From: Pseudomonas sp. MWU15-20650
GTDB lineage: Bacteria; Pseudomonadota; Gammaproteobacteria; Pseudomonadales; Pseudomonadaceae
Assembly (NCBI RefSeq): GCF_023242475.1
Contig: NZ_JALJFG010000010.1
Coordinates: 62,001 to 126,000, forward strand
Direction: 5' to 3'
Length of the DNA stretch: 64,000 nucleotides
The position numbers and the translations under genes are program-made. Under the pieces are notes generated by a model. The model was not told the DNA's origin. It ran no database searches and was given only the letters and a program-made list of their open reading frames with translations. Positions 42,031-51,574 of the stretch are shown here, one piece after another; the stretch's first letter is position 1; every line of letters starts with the position of its first letter.

Positions 42031-44625
42031 ATGAACACTGAATTTCGCAAACCGCTTCCCGGCAGCCGCCTGGATTTCTTCGACGCCCGTGCGGCGGTCG
42101 AGGCAATCACCCCCGGCGCCTACGCCACCTTGCCGTACACCTCCCGCGTGCTGGCGGAGAACCTGGTGCGTCGCTGCGACCCGGCCACCCTCAATGCGTC
42201 CCTGAGCCAGCTGATCGAGCGCAAGCGCGACCTCGACTTCCCGTGGTTCCCGGCGCGTGTGGTGTGCCATGACATCCTTGGCCAGACCGCCCTGGTGGAC
42301 CTGGCCGGCCTGCGTGACGCCATTGCCTTGCAAGGCGGTGACCCGGCCCAGGTCAACCCGGTGGTGCCGACCCAACTGATCGTCGATCACTCCCTGGCCG
42401 TCGAGGCCGGAGGCTTTGATCCGGAAGCATTCGAGAAAAACCGCGCCATCGAAGATCGCCGCAACGAGGACCGTTTTCACTTTATCGAGTGGACCAAAAA
42501 GGCCTTCAAGAACGTCGATGTGATCCCGCCGGGCAACGGCATCATGCACCAGATCAACCTGGAGAAAATGTCCCCGGTGATTCAAGTGCGTGACGGTGTG
42601 GCCTTCCCGGATACCTGCGTCGGCACCGACAGCCACACCCCCCACGTGGACGCCCTGGGCGTGATCGCCATCGGCGTTGGCGGCCTGGAAGCCGAGAGTG
42701 TGATGCTCGGTCGTGCGTCGTGGATGCGCCTGCCGGAAAGCGTTGGCGTGGAACTGACCGGCCAGTTGCAGCCGGGCATCACCGCTACCGATATGGTGCT
42801 GGCGCTCACCGAGTTCCTGCGTCAACAGAAGGTGGTGGGCGCGTGGCTGGAGTTCTTCGGCGAAGGGGCGTCGGCCCTCACGCTGGGCGACCGCGCGACC
42901 ATTTCCAACATGGCCCCGGAATACGGCGCCACGGCCGCGATGTTCTACATCGACCCGCAGACCATCGCCTACCTCAAGCTCACCGGCCGCGAAGACGAAC
43001 AAGTCACGCTGGTGGAGCAATACGCACGCCATACCGGCCTGTGGGCGGATGACCTCAAGGGGGCGCAATACGAGCGCGGCCTGAGCTTTGACCTGTCCAG
43101 CGTCGTGCGCAACATGGCCGGCCCCAGCAACCCCCACGCACGCGTCGCCACCCGCGACCTGGCATCCAAGGGTATTTCCGGGCAGTGGGATGACGTGCCG
43201 GGGCAAATGCCCGACGGCGCGGTGATCATCGCCGCCATCACCAGTTGCACCAACACCAGTAACCCGCGCAACGTGATCGCTGCCGGCCTGTTGGCGCGCA
43301 ACGCCAACAAGCTCGGGCTGACCCGCAAGCCGTGGGTCAAGTCGTCCCTGGCGCCGGGCTCGAAAACCGTGGCCATGTACCTGGAAGAGGCCGGCCTGGG
43401 CCATGAGCTGGAAACACTCGGTTTCGGCGTGGTGGCGTTCGCCTGCACCACCTGCAACGGTATGTCCGGCGCGCTCGACCCGGTGATCCAGCAGGAAATC
43501 ATCGACCGCGACCTCTATGCCACCGCCGTGCTTTCCGGCAACCGCAATTTCGACGGGCGTATTCACCCGTATGCCAAGCAAGCGTTCCTGGCTTCACCGC
43601 CGTTGGTGGTGGCCTACGCGATTGCCGGCACCATCCGTTTCGACATTGAAAAGGACGTGCTGGGCCTGGACGCCGACGGCAAGGAAATCCGCCTGAAAGA
43701 CATCTGGCCGAGCGATGAAGAAATCGACGCGGTGGTCAAGGCGTCGGTCAAGCCGGAGCAGTTCCGCGCGGTGTACATCCCGATGTTCGCCATTCACGAA
43801 GACACCGGCCCGAAAGTCGCGCCGCTGTACGACTGGCGCCCGCAGAGCACCTACATCCGTCGCCCGCCGTACTGGGAAGGCGCACTGGCCGGGGCGCGGC
43901 CGCTCAAGGGCATGCGCCCGCTGGCGGTGCTGCCGGACAACATCACCACTGACCACCTGTCGCCGTCCAACGCGATCATGCTCGACAGTGCCGCCGGCGA
44001 ATACCTGGCGAAAATGGGCTTGCCGGAAGTCGACTTCAACTCCTACGCGACCCATCGCGGCGACCACCTGACTGCGCAGCGCGCCACCTTCGCCAACCCG
44101 AAACTGTTCAACGAAATGGTCGTGGAGAACGGCAAGGTCAAGCAGGGTTCCCTGGCGCGCATCGAGCCGGAAGGCAGGGTCACGCGGATGTGGGAAGCCA
44201 TTGAAACCTACATGGAGCGCAAGCAGCCGCTGATCATCATCGCCGGCGCCGATTACGGCCAAGGCTCGTCCCGCGACTGGGCGGCCAAAGGCGTACGCCT
44301 GGCCGGCGTGGAGGCGATTGCCGCCGAAGGTTTCGAGCGTATCCACCGCACCAACCTGGTCGGCATGGGCGTGTTGCCGCTGGAGTTCCTGCCGGGCACC
44401 GACCGTCACACGCTGAAGATCGACGGCAGCGAAACCTATGACGTGCTGGGCGAACGCACCCCGCGGGCACAGCTGACCCTGGTGATCCATCGCAAGAATG
44501 GCGAGCGTGTCGAGGTGCCGGTGACCTGCCGCCTCGATACCGCCGAAGAAGTATCGATTTATGAAGCGGGCGGCGTGTTGCAACGCTTTGCCCAGGATTT
44601 CCTGGAATCGGCGACCACCGCCTGA
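42031..44625 (+). CDS. acnD: 2-Methylcitrate dehydratase, Fe/S-dependent (AcnD)
   Basis: 864 residues, aconitase family. The [4Fe-4S] cysteines are Cys406 (in AITSCTNTSNPRN), Cys472 and Cys475 (in FACTTCNGMSG). The substrate-binding regions include TDSHTPHVDALGVIAIGVGG, DNITTDHLSPSN and GADYGQGSSRDWAAKGVRLA, the last in the swivel domain. With PrpF it dehydrates 2-methylcitrate to 2-methyl-trans-aconitate and replaces PrpD in this pathway. It is the third metabolic gene of the operon; prpF starts 11 bases after it. Confidence 0.97.
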   Translation: MNTEFRKPLPGSRLDFFDARAAVEAITPGAYATLPYTSRVLAENLVRRCDPATLNASLSQLIERKRDLDFPWFPARVVCHDILGQTALVDLAGLRDAIALQGGDPAQVNPVVPTQLIVDHSLAVEAGGFDPEAFEKNRAIEDRRNEDRFHFIEWTKKAFKNVDVIPPGNGIMHQINLEKMSPVIQVRDGVAFPDTCVGTDSHTPHVDALGVIAIGVGGLEAESVMLGRASWMRLPESVGVELTGQLQPGITATDMVLALTEFLRQQKVVGAWLEFFGEGASALTLGDRATISNMAPEYGATAAMFYIDPQTIAYLKLTGREDEQVTLVEQYARHTGLWADDLKGAQYERGLSFDLSSVVRNMAGPSNPHARVATRDLASKGISGQWDDVPGQMPDGAVIIAAITSCTNTSNPRNVIAAGLLARNANKLGLTRKPWVKSSLAPGSKTVAMYLEEAGLGHELETLGFGVVAFACTTCNGMSGALDPVIQQEIIDRDLYATAVLSGNRNFDGRIHPYAKQAFLASPPLVVAYAIAGTIRFDIEKDVLGLDADGKEIRLKDIWPSDEEIDAVVKASVKPEQFRAVYIPMFAIHEDTGPKVAPLYDWRPQSTYIRRPPYWEGALAGARPLKGMRPLAVLPDNITTDHLSPSNAIMLDSAAGEYLAKMGLPEVDFNSYATHRGDHLTAQRATFANPKLFNEMVVENGKVKQGSLARIEPEGRVTRMWEAIETYMERKQPLIIIAGADYGQGSSRDWAAKGVRLAGVEAIAAEGFERIHRTNLVGMGVLPLEFLPGTDRHTLKIDGSETYDVLGERTPRAQLTLVIHRKNGERVEVPVTCRLDTAEEVSIYEAGGVLQRFAQDFLESATTA

Positions 44626-44636
44626 AGAGGATGACC

Positions 44637-45827
44637 ATGGCACACGCACCGCAAATCAAGATCCCGGCCACCTATATGCGTGGCGGCACCAGCAAGGGCG
44701 TTTTTTTCAGCCTCACGGACCTGCCCGAGTCGGCCCAGGTTCCGGGGGCTGCGCGCGATGCCCTGTTGCTGCGGGTGATCGGCAGCCCCGACCCTTATGA
44801 CAAGCAGATCGACGGTATGGGGGGCGCGACGTCCAGCACCAGCAAAACCGTGATCCTGGCTAAAAGTACCCGCGCCGATCATGACGTGGACTACCTGTTT
44901 GGCCAGGTTTCCATCGACAAGCCGTTTGTTGATTGGAGCGGCAATTGCGGCAACCTGTCGGCGGCGGTCGGTTCGTTTGCCATCAGCGCAGGGCTGGTCG
45001 ACCCGGCCCGCGTGCCCCATGACGGCGTGGCCGTGGTGCGGGTGTGGCAGGCCAATATCGGCAAGACCATCATCGCCCACGTACCGATCACCAAGGGGGC
45101 GGTGCAGGAAACGGGCGACTTCGAACTGGACGGCGTGACCTTCCCGGCCGCCGAAGTGCAGCTGGAATTCATGGACCCAGCGGCCGAAGAAGAAGGCGGC
45201 GGGGGCTCGATGTTTCCTACCGGCAACCTCGTGGATGACCTGGAAGTGCCTGGTGTCGGGACCTTCAAGGCAACGCTGATCAACGCCGGCATCCCGACGA
45301 TCTTTATCAACGCCCAAGACCTTGGCTACACCGGTACCGAGCTGCAAGGTGCGATCAACAGCGACCCGAAAGCCCTGGCGATGTTCGAGACGGTGCGTGC
45401 CTATGGCGCGCTGCGCATGGGCCTGATCAAGCACCTGGACGAAGCCGCCCAACGCCAGCACACGCCCAAGGTGGCGTTCGTGGCCAAGCCTGCCGATTAC
45501 GTGGCTTCCAGTGGCAAGGCAATCAAGGCCGGCGATGTGGATTTGCTGGTGCGCGCCCTGTCCATGGGCAAACTGCACCACGCGATGATGGGCACGGCGG
45601 CGGTGGCGATTGGCACCGCGGCGGCGATTTCCGGCACCTTGGTCAACTTGGCGGCAGGCGGCGTGGAGCGCAATGCCGTGCGCTTCGGGCATCCCTCCGG
45701 CACCTTGCGTGTGGGCGCTGAAGCCACCCAGGTGAACGGCGAATGGGTCGTCAAGAAAGCCATCATGAGCCGCAGTGCGCGGGTGTTGATGGAAGGTTTC
45801 GTACGCGTCCCCGGTGACGCTTTTTAG
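44637..45827 (+). CDS. prpF: 2-Methylaconitate cis-trans isomerase
   Basis: 396 residues from ATG 44637. An ATG six bases earlier is also in frame, but the GAAGAGG site is too close to it, and 44637 lies seven bases past that site. The diaminopimelate-epimerase-like PrpF fold is shown by IPATYMRGGTSKGVFFSLTD, DKQIDGMGGATSSTSKTVIL, DWSGNCGNLSAAVGSFAI (active-site Cys in GNCGNL) and ERNAVRFGHPSGTLRVG. It isomerises the AcnD product so that the housekeeping aconitase can use it. A REP doublet separates it from prpD. Confidence 0.96.
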   Translation: MAHAPQIKIPATYMRGGTSKGVFFSLTDLPESAQVPGAARDALLLRVIGSPDPYDKQIDGMGGATSSTSKTVILAKSTRADHDVDYLFGQVSIDKPFVDWSGNCGNLSAAVGSFAISAGLVDPARVPHDGVAVVRVWQANIGKTIIAHVPITKGAVQETGDFELDGVTFPAAEVQLEFMDPAAEEEGGGGSMFPTGNLVDDLEVPGVGTFKATLINAGIPTIFINAQDLGYTGTELQGAINSDPKALAMFETVRAYGALRMGLIKHLDEAAQRQHTPKVAFVAKPADYVASSGKAIKAGDVDLLVRALSMGKLHHAMMGTAAVAIGTAAAISGTLVNLAAGGVERNAVRFGHPSGTLRVGAEATQVNGEWVVKKAIMSRSARVLMEGFVRVPGDAF

Positions 45828-45831
45828 CTTT

Positions 45832-45923
45832 ATGTGGGAGGGGGCTTGCTCCCGATAGCAGGGTGTCAGTCGCCCCATTCATTGACTGACCCAGCGTCAT
45901 CGGGAGCAAGCCCCCTCCCACAG
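45832..45923. repeat. REP doublet (REPIN) between prpF and prpD
   Basis: Arms TATGTGGGAGGGGGCTTGCT and AGCAAGCCCCCTCCCACAGG are separated by about 40 bases. It lies 178 bases wide between two genes of one operon and may uncouple prpD expression. Confidence 0.85.
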
Positions 45924-46005
45924 GGATACAAGCAGGCAATCAGACCTGCGCAACGATTAACCCTGACCCTGAGGATGGAACCACCCAACTTTTAGGAGAA
46001 CTGCC

Positions 46006-47490
46006 ATGAGCGCCAACGTCGACCAGAACAACCGCCCCGATTACGACCAGGTTTTGCAGGACATTGCCGACTATGTCCTCAACTACCGCATCGATTCTCG
46101 GGACGCATTGGACACTGCCCGCAACTGCCTGATGGACACGCTCGGTTGTGGCCTGCTGGCCCTGCGGTTCCCCGAGTGCACCAAGCACCTGGGGCCGATC
46201 GTCGAGGGCACGCTCGTCCCGTTTGGCGCGCGGGTGCCGGGCACCTCGTTTCGCCTGGACCCGGTCAAGGCGGCCTGGGACATTGGCTGCATCGTGCGTT
46301 GGCTCGACTATAACGACACTTGGCTCGCCGCCGAATGGGGCCACCCTTCGGACAACCTGGGCGGCATTCTCGCCGTGGCCGATCACCTGTCGCAAAAGCG
46401 CGTGGCCAATGGCGATGCGCCGCTGACCGTACGCGTGGTGCTGGAGGCGATGATCATGGCCCACGAAATCCAGGGAGTGATTGCCCTGGAAAACGCCTTT
46501 AACCGGGTTGGCCTGGACCATGTGCTGCTGGTGAAAGTCGCGTCTACCGCTGTCACCGCCAAGCTCATGGGCGCTAACCGTGAACAGTTGCTCGCGGCGC
46601 TGTCGCATGCGTTTGTCGATGGTCAGGCGCTACGTACTTACCGCCATGCGCCCAATGCCGGCTCGCGTAAATCCTGGGCGGCGGGCGATGCGTCCAGTCG
46701 CGGTGTGCGCCTGGCGGATATTGCCCTGCGTGGCGAAATGGGGATTCCCGGGGTCTTGAGTGCGCCGCAGTGGGGCTTTTATGACGTGTTGTTCAGCCAC
46801 ACCAACAAGGACCTGGCGCTCAAGCCCGAGGACAAGCGTGCGTTCAGCCTGTCCCAGCCTTACGGCACGTATGTGATGGAAAACGTGCTGTTCAAGATCA
46901 GCTTCCCCGCCGAGTTCCATGCGCAAACCGCCTGTGAAGCGGCGGTAGCTCTGCACCCGCAGGTCAAGAACCGCCTGCACGACATCGAACGCATCGTGAT
47001 CACCACCCACGAGTCAGCCATTCGTATCATCTCCAAGGTCGGCCCCCTGGCCAACGCCGCCGACCGCGACCACTGCCTGCAATACATGACCGCCGTGCCG
47101 CTGGCGTTCGGCAAGCTGGTGGCCGAGCAGTACGAAGACGATTTTCATGGGGCGCACCCGATCATTGATGAGCTGCGCGACAAGATGGTGATCGTCGAAG
47201 ACCCACGCTACAGCCGCGAGTACCTGGAGGCCGACAAGCGTTCCATTGCCAATGCGGTGCAGGTGTTTTTCAGGGATGGCACTCATACCGAACAGGTGGC
47301 GGTGGAGTACCCGATGGGTCATCGTCGCCGTCGGGTGGACGGCATCCCGTTGCTGGAGGCGAAGTTCAAGGCCAACCTGGCCACGCGTTTTACCGCGCAG
47401 CGCAGTGCTGAGATTTTTGCGTTGTGCAAGGATCAGGCGAAGCTTGAAGCCACGCCGGTCCACCGGTTTGTGGACCTGTTCGTGATCTAG
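46006..47490 (+). CDS. prpD: 2-Methylcitrate dehydratase PrpD
   Basis: 494 residues, the MmgE/PrpD family. Conserved parts are [40 protein letters not shown] opening, [20 protein letters not shown], and PFSISYMVAVAL-like [20 protein letters not shown]. In E. coli it is the cofactor-free dehydratase of the methylcitrate cycle. Here AcnD and PrpF already do that step, so PrpD is redundant or has another use, as in other pseudomonads. GGAGA lies nine bases upstream of the ATG. Confidence 0.95.
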   Translation: MSANVDQNNRPDYDQVLQDIADYVLNYRIDSRDALDTARNCLMDTLGCGLLALRFPECTKHLGPIVEGTLVPFGARVPGTSFRLDPVKAAWDIGCIVRWLDYNDTWLAAEWGHPSDNLGGILAVADHLSQKRVANGDAPLTVRVVLEAMIMAHEIQGVIALENAFNRVGLDHVLLVKVASTAVTAKLMGANREQLLAALSHAFVDGQALRTYRHAPNAGSRKSWAAGDASSRGVRLADIALRGEMGIPGVLSAPQWGFYDVLFSHTNKDLALKPEDKRAFSLSQPYGTYVMENVLFKISFPAEFHAQTACEAAVALHPQVKNRLHDIERIVITTHESAIRIISKVGPLANAADRDHCLQYMTAVPLAFGKLVAEQYEDDFHGAHPIIDELRDKMVIVEDPRYSREYLEADKRSIANAVQVFFRDGTHTEQVAVEYPMGHRRRRVDGIPLLEAKFKANLATRFTAQRSAEIFALCKDQAKLEATPVHRFVDLFVI

Positions 47491-47532
47491 GCAACGCTAC
47501 AAAAAAATGGATTTTTGTTGGTTTTGACGGCC

Positions 47533-48855
47533 CTACATACTGCCTTCGACATCATCCAGGCTGAACGTCTCGGTGTGGTCGTCATAGGAGAAAATCTCCG
47601 CATAGCGTCCCCACGCCACCACGCTTTCCAGGGTTTTCTCCACGAAGGCGTCGGTCATCGAGTCTTCCAACTCTTGCTCGAAGCGCACCCGTGGCGCCCG
47701 GTGCCCGCTGCGTTCAAGCAACACTTGATGGATGCGTGCCGCCAGCGGCACGTGACGGATCAAATGCTCGGCGAACAGAGTTTTACGTTCTTGGGTGCCG
47801 TAGTCGGCGAACAGTTTGCCGGCGTCAGTGAGGGTGATGTCGGCGCCTTTGAGTTCGGCGAAGCCCAGATGCTCGAGCATCTCCGCCACTGGGAACAGGT
47901 CGTCCACTTCCAGCAAGCGCCGCTCGGCCACGGTCGGCAAGCCGGCGTGGCCGTTGTAGGGCTCGGCCGCCAAGGTTTCGATCAGGCCGGCCATCAGGTT
48001 GGTGGACACTTCCGGCAACAGGCTGCCCATTTTCAGCTCAGGTAGACCTCTGCTCGCGTCGGCGCTGCGGCGGTCGGTCATCAAGGCGTAGATGTCGTCG
48101 ACCATTTGCCGGAAGGTCGGGTCCAGCCGGTTGCGTGGGTGTGCAAACGGCACCTTGATCTCGGCGACCACCCGGCCGGGGTTGGACGACAACACCAGGA
48201 TGCGGTCGCACATCAGCACTGCTTCTTCGATGTTGTGGGTCACGATCAGGATCGACTTGATCGGCAGTTGTTTGCCGCTCCACAGGTCCAGCAAGTCAGT
48301 GCGCAGGGTTTCGGCGGTGAGGACATCGAGTGCCGAGAACGGTTCGTCCATCAGCAACAGGGTCGGGTTGACCACCAGGCCGCGGGCAAACCCCACGCGC
48401 TGGCGCATGCCACCGGACAATTCGCGCGGGTAGGCGTTTTCGAACCCGTCCAGGCCGATCAAGTCGATGGCCGCCAAGGCGCGCCGGCGGGTTTCCTTGC
48501 GCTCGACTTGCAAGGCTTGCAGGCCAGCTTCCACGTTTTCCAGCACGGTCAGCCAGGGGAACAGCGCAAAGGTCTGGAATACCATGGCCACGCCTTCGGC
48601 CGGCCCCTTCAAGGGGGCGCCGTTGTAGCGGACTTCGCCCGACGAGGGCTCGATCAGCCCAGCGATGATACGCAGCAGCGTGGACTTGCCCGAGCCGGAA
48701 CGGCCGAGCATGCCCACGATTTCGCCTTCGTGCAGGCTCAGGTCTACGCCGCTGAGAACTTGCAACTCATCTTTACCTTTGCCGAACACCCGGTTCACGT
48801 TTTTCAACGAGTAGATTTGCGGAGTGTCGACAGCATGCTCGGTATAGGTAGTCAT
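47533..48855 (-). CDS. ABC transporter ATP-binding protein with C-terminal AAA-associated domain
   Basis: 440 residues from the ATG at 48855 (an ATG at 48870 overlapping the permease stop is the alternative). The ATPase part spans about 15-260: Walker A GRSGSGKST, Q-loop VFQTFALFPWLTV, signature LSGGMRQRVGFARGL, Walker B LLLMDEPFSALD. Residues about 280-440 form the extra domain seen in nitrate/taurine-type importers with fused permeases (LLEVDDLFPVAEMLEHLGFA, FAEHLIRHVPLAARIHQVLL). It energises the double-length permease encoded next to it. The substrate class is nitrate, sulfonate or bicarbonate-like. Confidence 0.92.
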   Translation of the reverse strand: MTTYTEHAVDTPQIYSLKNVNRVFGKGKDELQVLSGVDLSLHEGEIVGMLGRSGSGKSTLLRIIAGLIEPSSGEVRYNGAPLKGPAEGVAMVFQTFALFPWLTVLENVEAGLQALQVERKETRRRALAAIDLIGLDGFENAYPRELSGGMRQRVGFARGLVVNPTLLLMDEPFSALDVLTAETLRTDLLDLWSGKQLPIKSILIVTHNIEEAVLMCDRILVLSSNPGRVVAEIKVPFAHPRNRLDPTFRQMVDDIYALMTDRRSADASRGLPELKMGSLLPEVSTNLMAGLIETLAAEPYNGHAGLPTVAERRLLEVDDLFPVAEMLEHLGFAELKGADITLTDAGKLFADYGTQERKTLFAEHLIRHVPLAARIHQVLLERSGHRAPRVRFEQELEDSMTDAFVEKTLESVVAWGRYAEIFSYDDHTETFSLDDVEGSM

Positions 48856-48869
48856 CACAGCGAATCCCA

Positions 48870-50615
48870 TCAATTGAGACGAAGTTTGTTTTCAGCCATG
48901 GCGTACATCGGTCGCCAGACCGCGCGGTTGAACGCCACGACGAAGATCGACATCACCACCACGCCCAGGGCGATTTTCGGGAAATCGCCGGCGGCGGTGG
49001 TCTGCGCGATATAGGCGCCCAGCCCGTGGGCGACCACGTTGTCCTGGCCCCAGGACACGTATTCGGAAACGATGCTGGCGTTCCACGCGCCGCCCGAGGC
49101 GGTAATGGCGCCGGTGACGTAGTACGGGAAGATCCCCGGCAGCATGACTTTGCGCCACCACAGCCAGCCGCGAATGCGGAAGTTGGCGGCGGCTTCCTTG
49201 AAGTCGTTGGGAAAGGCGCTGGCACCGGCGATGACGTTGAACAGGATGTACCACTGGGTGCCCAGCACGATCAGTGGGCTCAGCCAGATATCCGGGTTGA
49301 GCTGGTAGTGCAGGATCACGATGACAAACACCGGGAACAGCAGGTTGGCCGGGAATGCCGCGAGAAACTGCGCCAGCGGCTGGATTTTCTCCGCCAGGGC
49401 GGGGCGCAAGCCGATCATCACGCCCAACGGCACCCAGATCAGCGAAGCAATCAGGATCAACCCGGCCACTCGCAGCAGCGTAATCAGGCCCAGCACGAAG
49501 ACATGGCCGACCTCAGCCAAGTCCACCTCGGTGCCGACGTACAGCACGATGTGATACAGCGCATAAGCCGCCATCAGCGCAATCAGTGTGCCCCACACCC
49601 AGTCGATCACCCTTGAGGCCGCCGGGGTTTCTGCCGGCAGTGCCTTGAGTGCACCGCCCGCCAGGCTGAAACGTTTATTGCCGATGCGGCTGACGGCGCG
49701 GGTGATAGGGCGCAGGATGCGCTGCACGATGCGTGTGCGCTGGATCAGGTTCAGCAACCAGGATTGCGGCGCGGCGCCCTGCGAGGCGGTGGTTTCCATG
49801 CGGAATTTGTCGGCCCAGGCCACCAGTGGCCGGAACAGGAACTGGTCGTAGATCAGGATCACCACCACCATCGCCAGGATCACATAACCCACGGCGTGCA
49901 TGTCTTTCTGGGCGATGGCCAGGGCCAGGTACGAACCCACGCCTGGCAGGGTGATGGTCTTGTCACCGACGGTGATGGCTTCGGAGGCAACCACGAAAAA
50001 CCAGCCGCCGGACATGCTCATCATCATGTTCCACACCAGCCCCGGCATGGCGAACGGCACGTCGAGCTTCCAGAACCGTTGCCAGCCGGAGAGCCGCAGG
50101 TTGGTGGACACCTCGACCAGGTCATGGGGCAACATGCGCAGCGACTGGTAGAAGCTGAACGTCATGTTCCAGGCCTGGCTGGTGAAAATGGCGAAGATCG
50201 CGGCGAACTCGGCGCCGAGCACGCGCCCGGGAAACAGCAACAGGAAGAATGTCACCGTAAAAGAGATGTAACCGAGCACCGGCACCGATTGCAGGATATC
50301 GAGTACGGGCACCAGCAGTTTCTCGGCGCGCCGGCTTTTGGCGGCCAGGGTGCCGTACAACAGGGTGAAGATCAGGGCCGCGACCATCGCCGCGAGCATG
50401 CGCAGGGTGGTGCGCATCGCGTATTCCGGCAGGTTGGCCGGGTCGAGGGAAATGACTTCACTTTGCAAGGTGGCGATGGGCGCCCAGGTTTCCCGGGCGG
50501 TGATGGAGAAAAACAGTAAAAAGCCGATCACCAAGGGCAGGGCGACCAAGTCCCAGCGGTTGGGCAGCAAGCGCAGCGTGGATGCAGGGATGTAGTGACG
50601 GAACACTTTGTTCAT
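48870..50615 (-). CDS. ABC transporter permease, two fused permease domains
   Basis: 581 residues, about twice a normal permease. Each half is a binding-protein-dependent permease domain: EVSTNLRLSGWQRFWKLDVP is the first EAA loop and EAAANFRIRGWLWWRKVMLP the second. The N-terminal and the middle segments carry separate starts of helix bundles. One polypeptide therefore forms the whole transmembrane pore. No substrate-binding protein gene is next to it, so a separate one must serve it. The stop overlaps the possible start of the ATPase gene. Confidence 0.92.
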   Translation of the reverse strand: MNKVFRHYIPASTLRLLPNRWDLVALPLVIGFLLFFSITARETWAPIATLQSEVISLDPANLPEYAMRTTLRMLAAMVAALIFTLLYGTLAAKSRRAEKLLVPVLDILQSVPVLGYISFTVTFFLLLFPGRVLGAEFAAIFAIFTSQAWNMTFSFYQSLRMLPHDLVEVSTNLRLSGWQRFWKLDVPFAMPGLVWNMMMSMSGGWFFVVASEAITVGDKTITLPGVGSYLALAIAQKDMHAVGYVILAMVVVILIYDQFLFRPLVAWADKFRMETTASQGAAPQSWLLNLIQRTRIVQRILRPITRAVSRIGNKRFSLAGGALKALPAETPAASRVIDWVWGTLIALMAAYALYHIVLYVGTEVDLAEVGHVFVLGLITLLRVAGLILIASLIWVPLGVMIGLRPALAEKIQPLAQFLAAFPANLLFPVFVIVILHYQLNPDIWLSPLIVLGTQWYILFNVIAGASAFPNDFKEAAANFRIRGWLWWRKVMLPGIFPYYVTGAITASGGAWNASIVSEYVSWGQDNVVAHGLGAYIAQTTAAGDFPKIALGVVVMSIFVVAFNRAVWRPMYAMAENKLRLN

Positions 50616-50843
50616 AGGCAGTCAGTCCTGCAGCGTTCAGGTTCAGAGGGGCGTAGTGGGAGTGAGCTTAGCTGCTGCACGAATGACCCACCGAGCAGGG
50701 CAGGTACTGTTTTCGTGATTCAAGAGCATCCAGGCGTTAATGGCGGGATTGTACGTTTCTAAATGTTACAGGCACATATTTTTGCTGTCAGTTTCCTGTA
50801 CGAACCGCGACTGGGACGTTGCATCCCAGCCACCGCTTGGCCG

Positions 50844-51572
50844 TTATTCAAAGCGCAGGATCACCCGGCGATTGTGCTTGCTCTTCTTCTCGATCTTCTC
50901 GCAGAACACCCGGCCGATTTCCTCGGTGTTGACCACATGCGTGCCGCCACACGGCTGGATGTCGATCCCGGCGATTTCAATCACCCGGACCGAGCCTTGG
51001 ATAACCGGCGGCGCAACCGCCTGGGTGCGGGTGATCTGCAGCAGGGTCGAATATTCCGTGGCGGGCATCGACAGGGTTTTCACCGCGTGGGCTTGCTCGA
51101 TCAGGGCGTTGAGGTCGCGGGTGAGGCTGTCTTTGTCCAGGGTCATTTCGGGCAGGTCGAAATCCAGGCGCCCCTTGTCGGCACTGATGCTGCAACCGGT
51201 CACGGGCGCATCGATGAGTGAGCACAGCAAGTGCAGGCAGGTGTGCATCTTCATGTGCTGGTAACGCCGCTCCCAATCCAGGCTTGCGTCTACCTGGGCG
51301 CCGGCCGTCAAGGTTGCGGGGCAGTGAGCCACCTGGTGCCAGATGATCGAGCGCAACACCGGGTCGCGCACGGTGCCGGTCACCTCGACCCGTGTGCCAT
51401 CCGCCAGGCTGAGGTGCCCGGTATCGCCCGGCTGTCCGCCACCGGTGGGATAGAACAGCGTGTGCTCCAGGGCGATCCCGTGTTCGCTGACCGCAACCAC
51501 ACGGGCGCTGAACGCGTTCTGGTAGGGAGCGCTGTCAAACAGCGCCAGGGTTTCCATGGTATGCACGGACAT
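50844..51572 (-). CDS. Alanyl-tRNA editing protein (AlaX-like)
   Basis: 242 residues from ATG 51572, with GGAGG seven bases upstream. Contains the second additional domain of alanyl-tRNA synthetase: FYPTGGGQPGDTGHL (the glycine-rich motif), the zinc ligands His106 and His110 in QHMKMHTCLHLL, and the second pair Cys208 and His212 in CGGTHV. It hydrolyses mischarged Ser- or Gly-tRNA(Ala). Its start lies two bases after the EpsC stop on the same strand, so it belongs to the cysteine-type operon: unusual for a stand-alone editing enzyme. The reading frame is intact to the stop at 50844. Confidence 0.9.
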   Translation of the reverse strand: MSVHTMETLALFDSAPYQNAFSARVVAVSEHGIALEHTLFYPTGGGQPGDTGHLSLADGTRVEVTGTVRDPVLRSIIWHQVAHCPATLTAGAQVDASLDWERRYQHMKMHTCLHLLCSLIDAPVTGCSISADKGRLDFDLPEMTLDKDSLTRDLNALIEQAHAVKTLSMPATEYSTLLQITRTQAVAPPVIQGSVRVIEIAGIDIQPCGGTHVVNTEEIGRVFCEKIEKKSKHNRRVILRFE

Positions 51573-51574
51573 GT

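Noticed and set aside
41872..43581. 569-codon open frame on the minus strand over acnD
   Set aside because: Another antisense shadow with the same low-complexity composition; acnD is fully conserved on the plus strand.
47494..47520. Hairpin ACAAAAA/TTTTTGT between prpD and the ABC transporter gene
   Set aside because: The stem is short and entirely A-T, so it is too weak to call a terminator with confidence.
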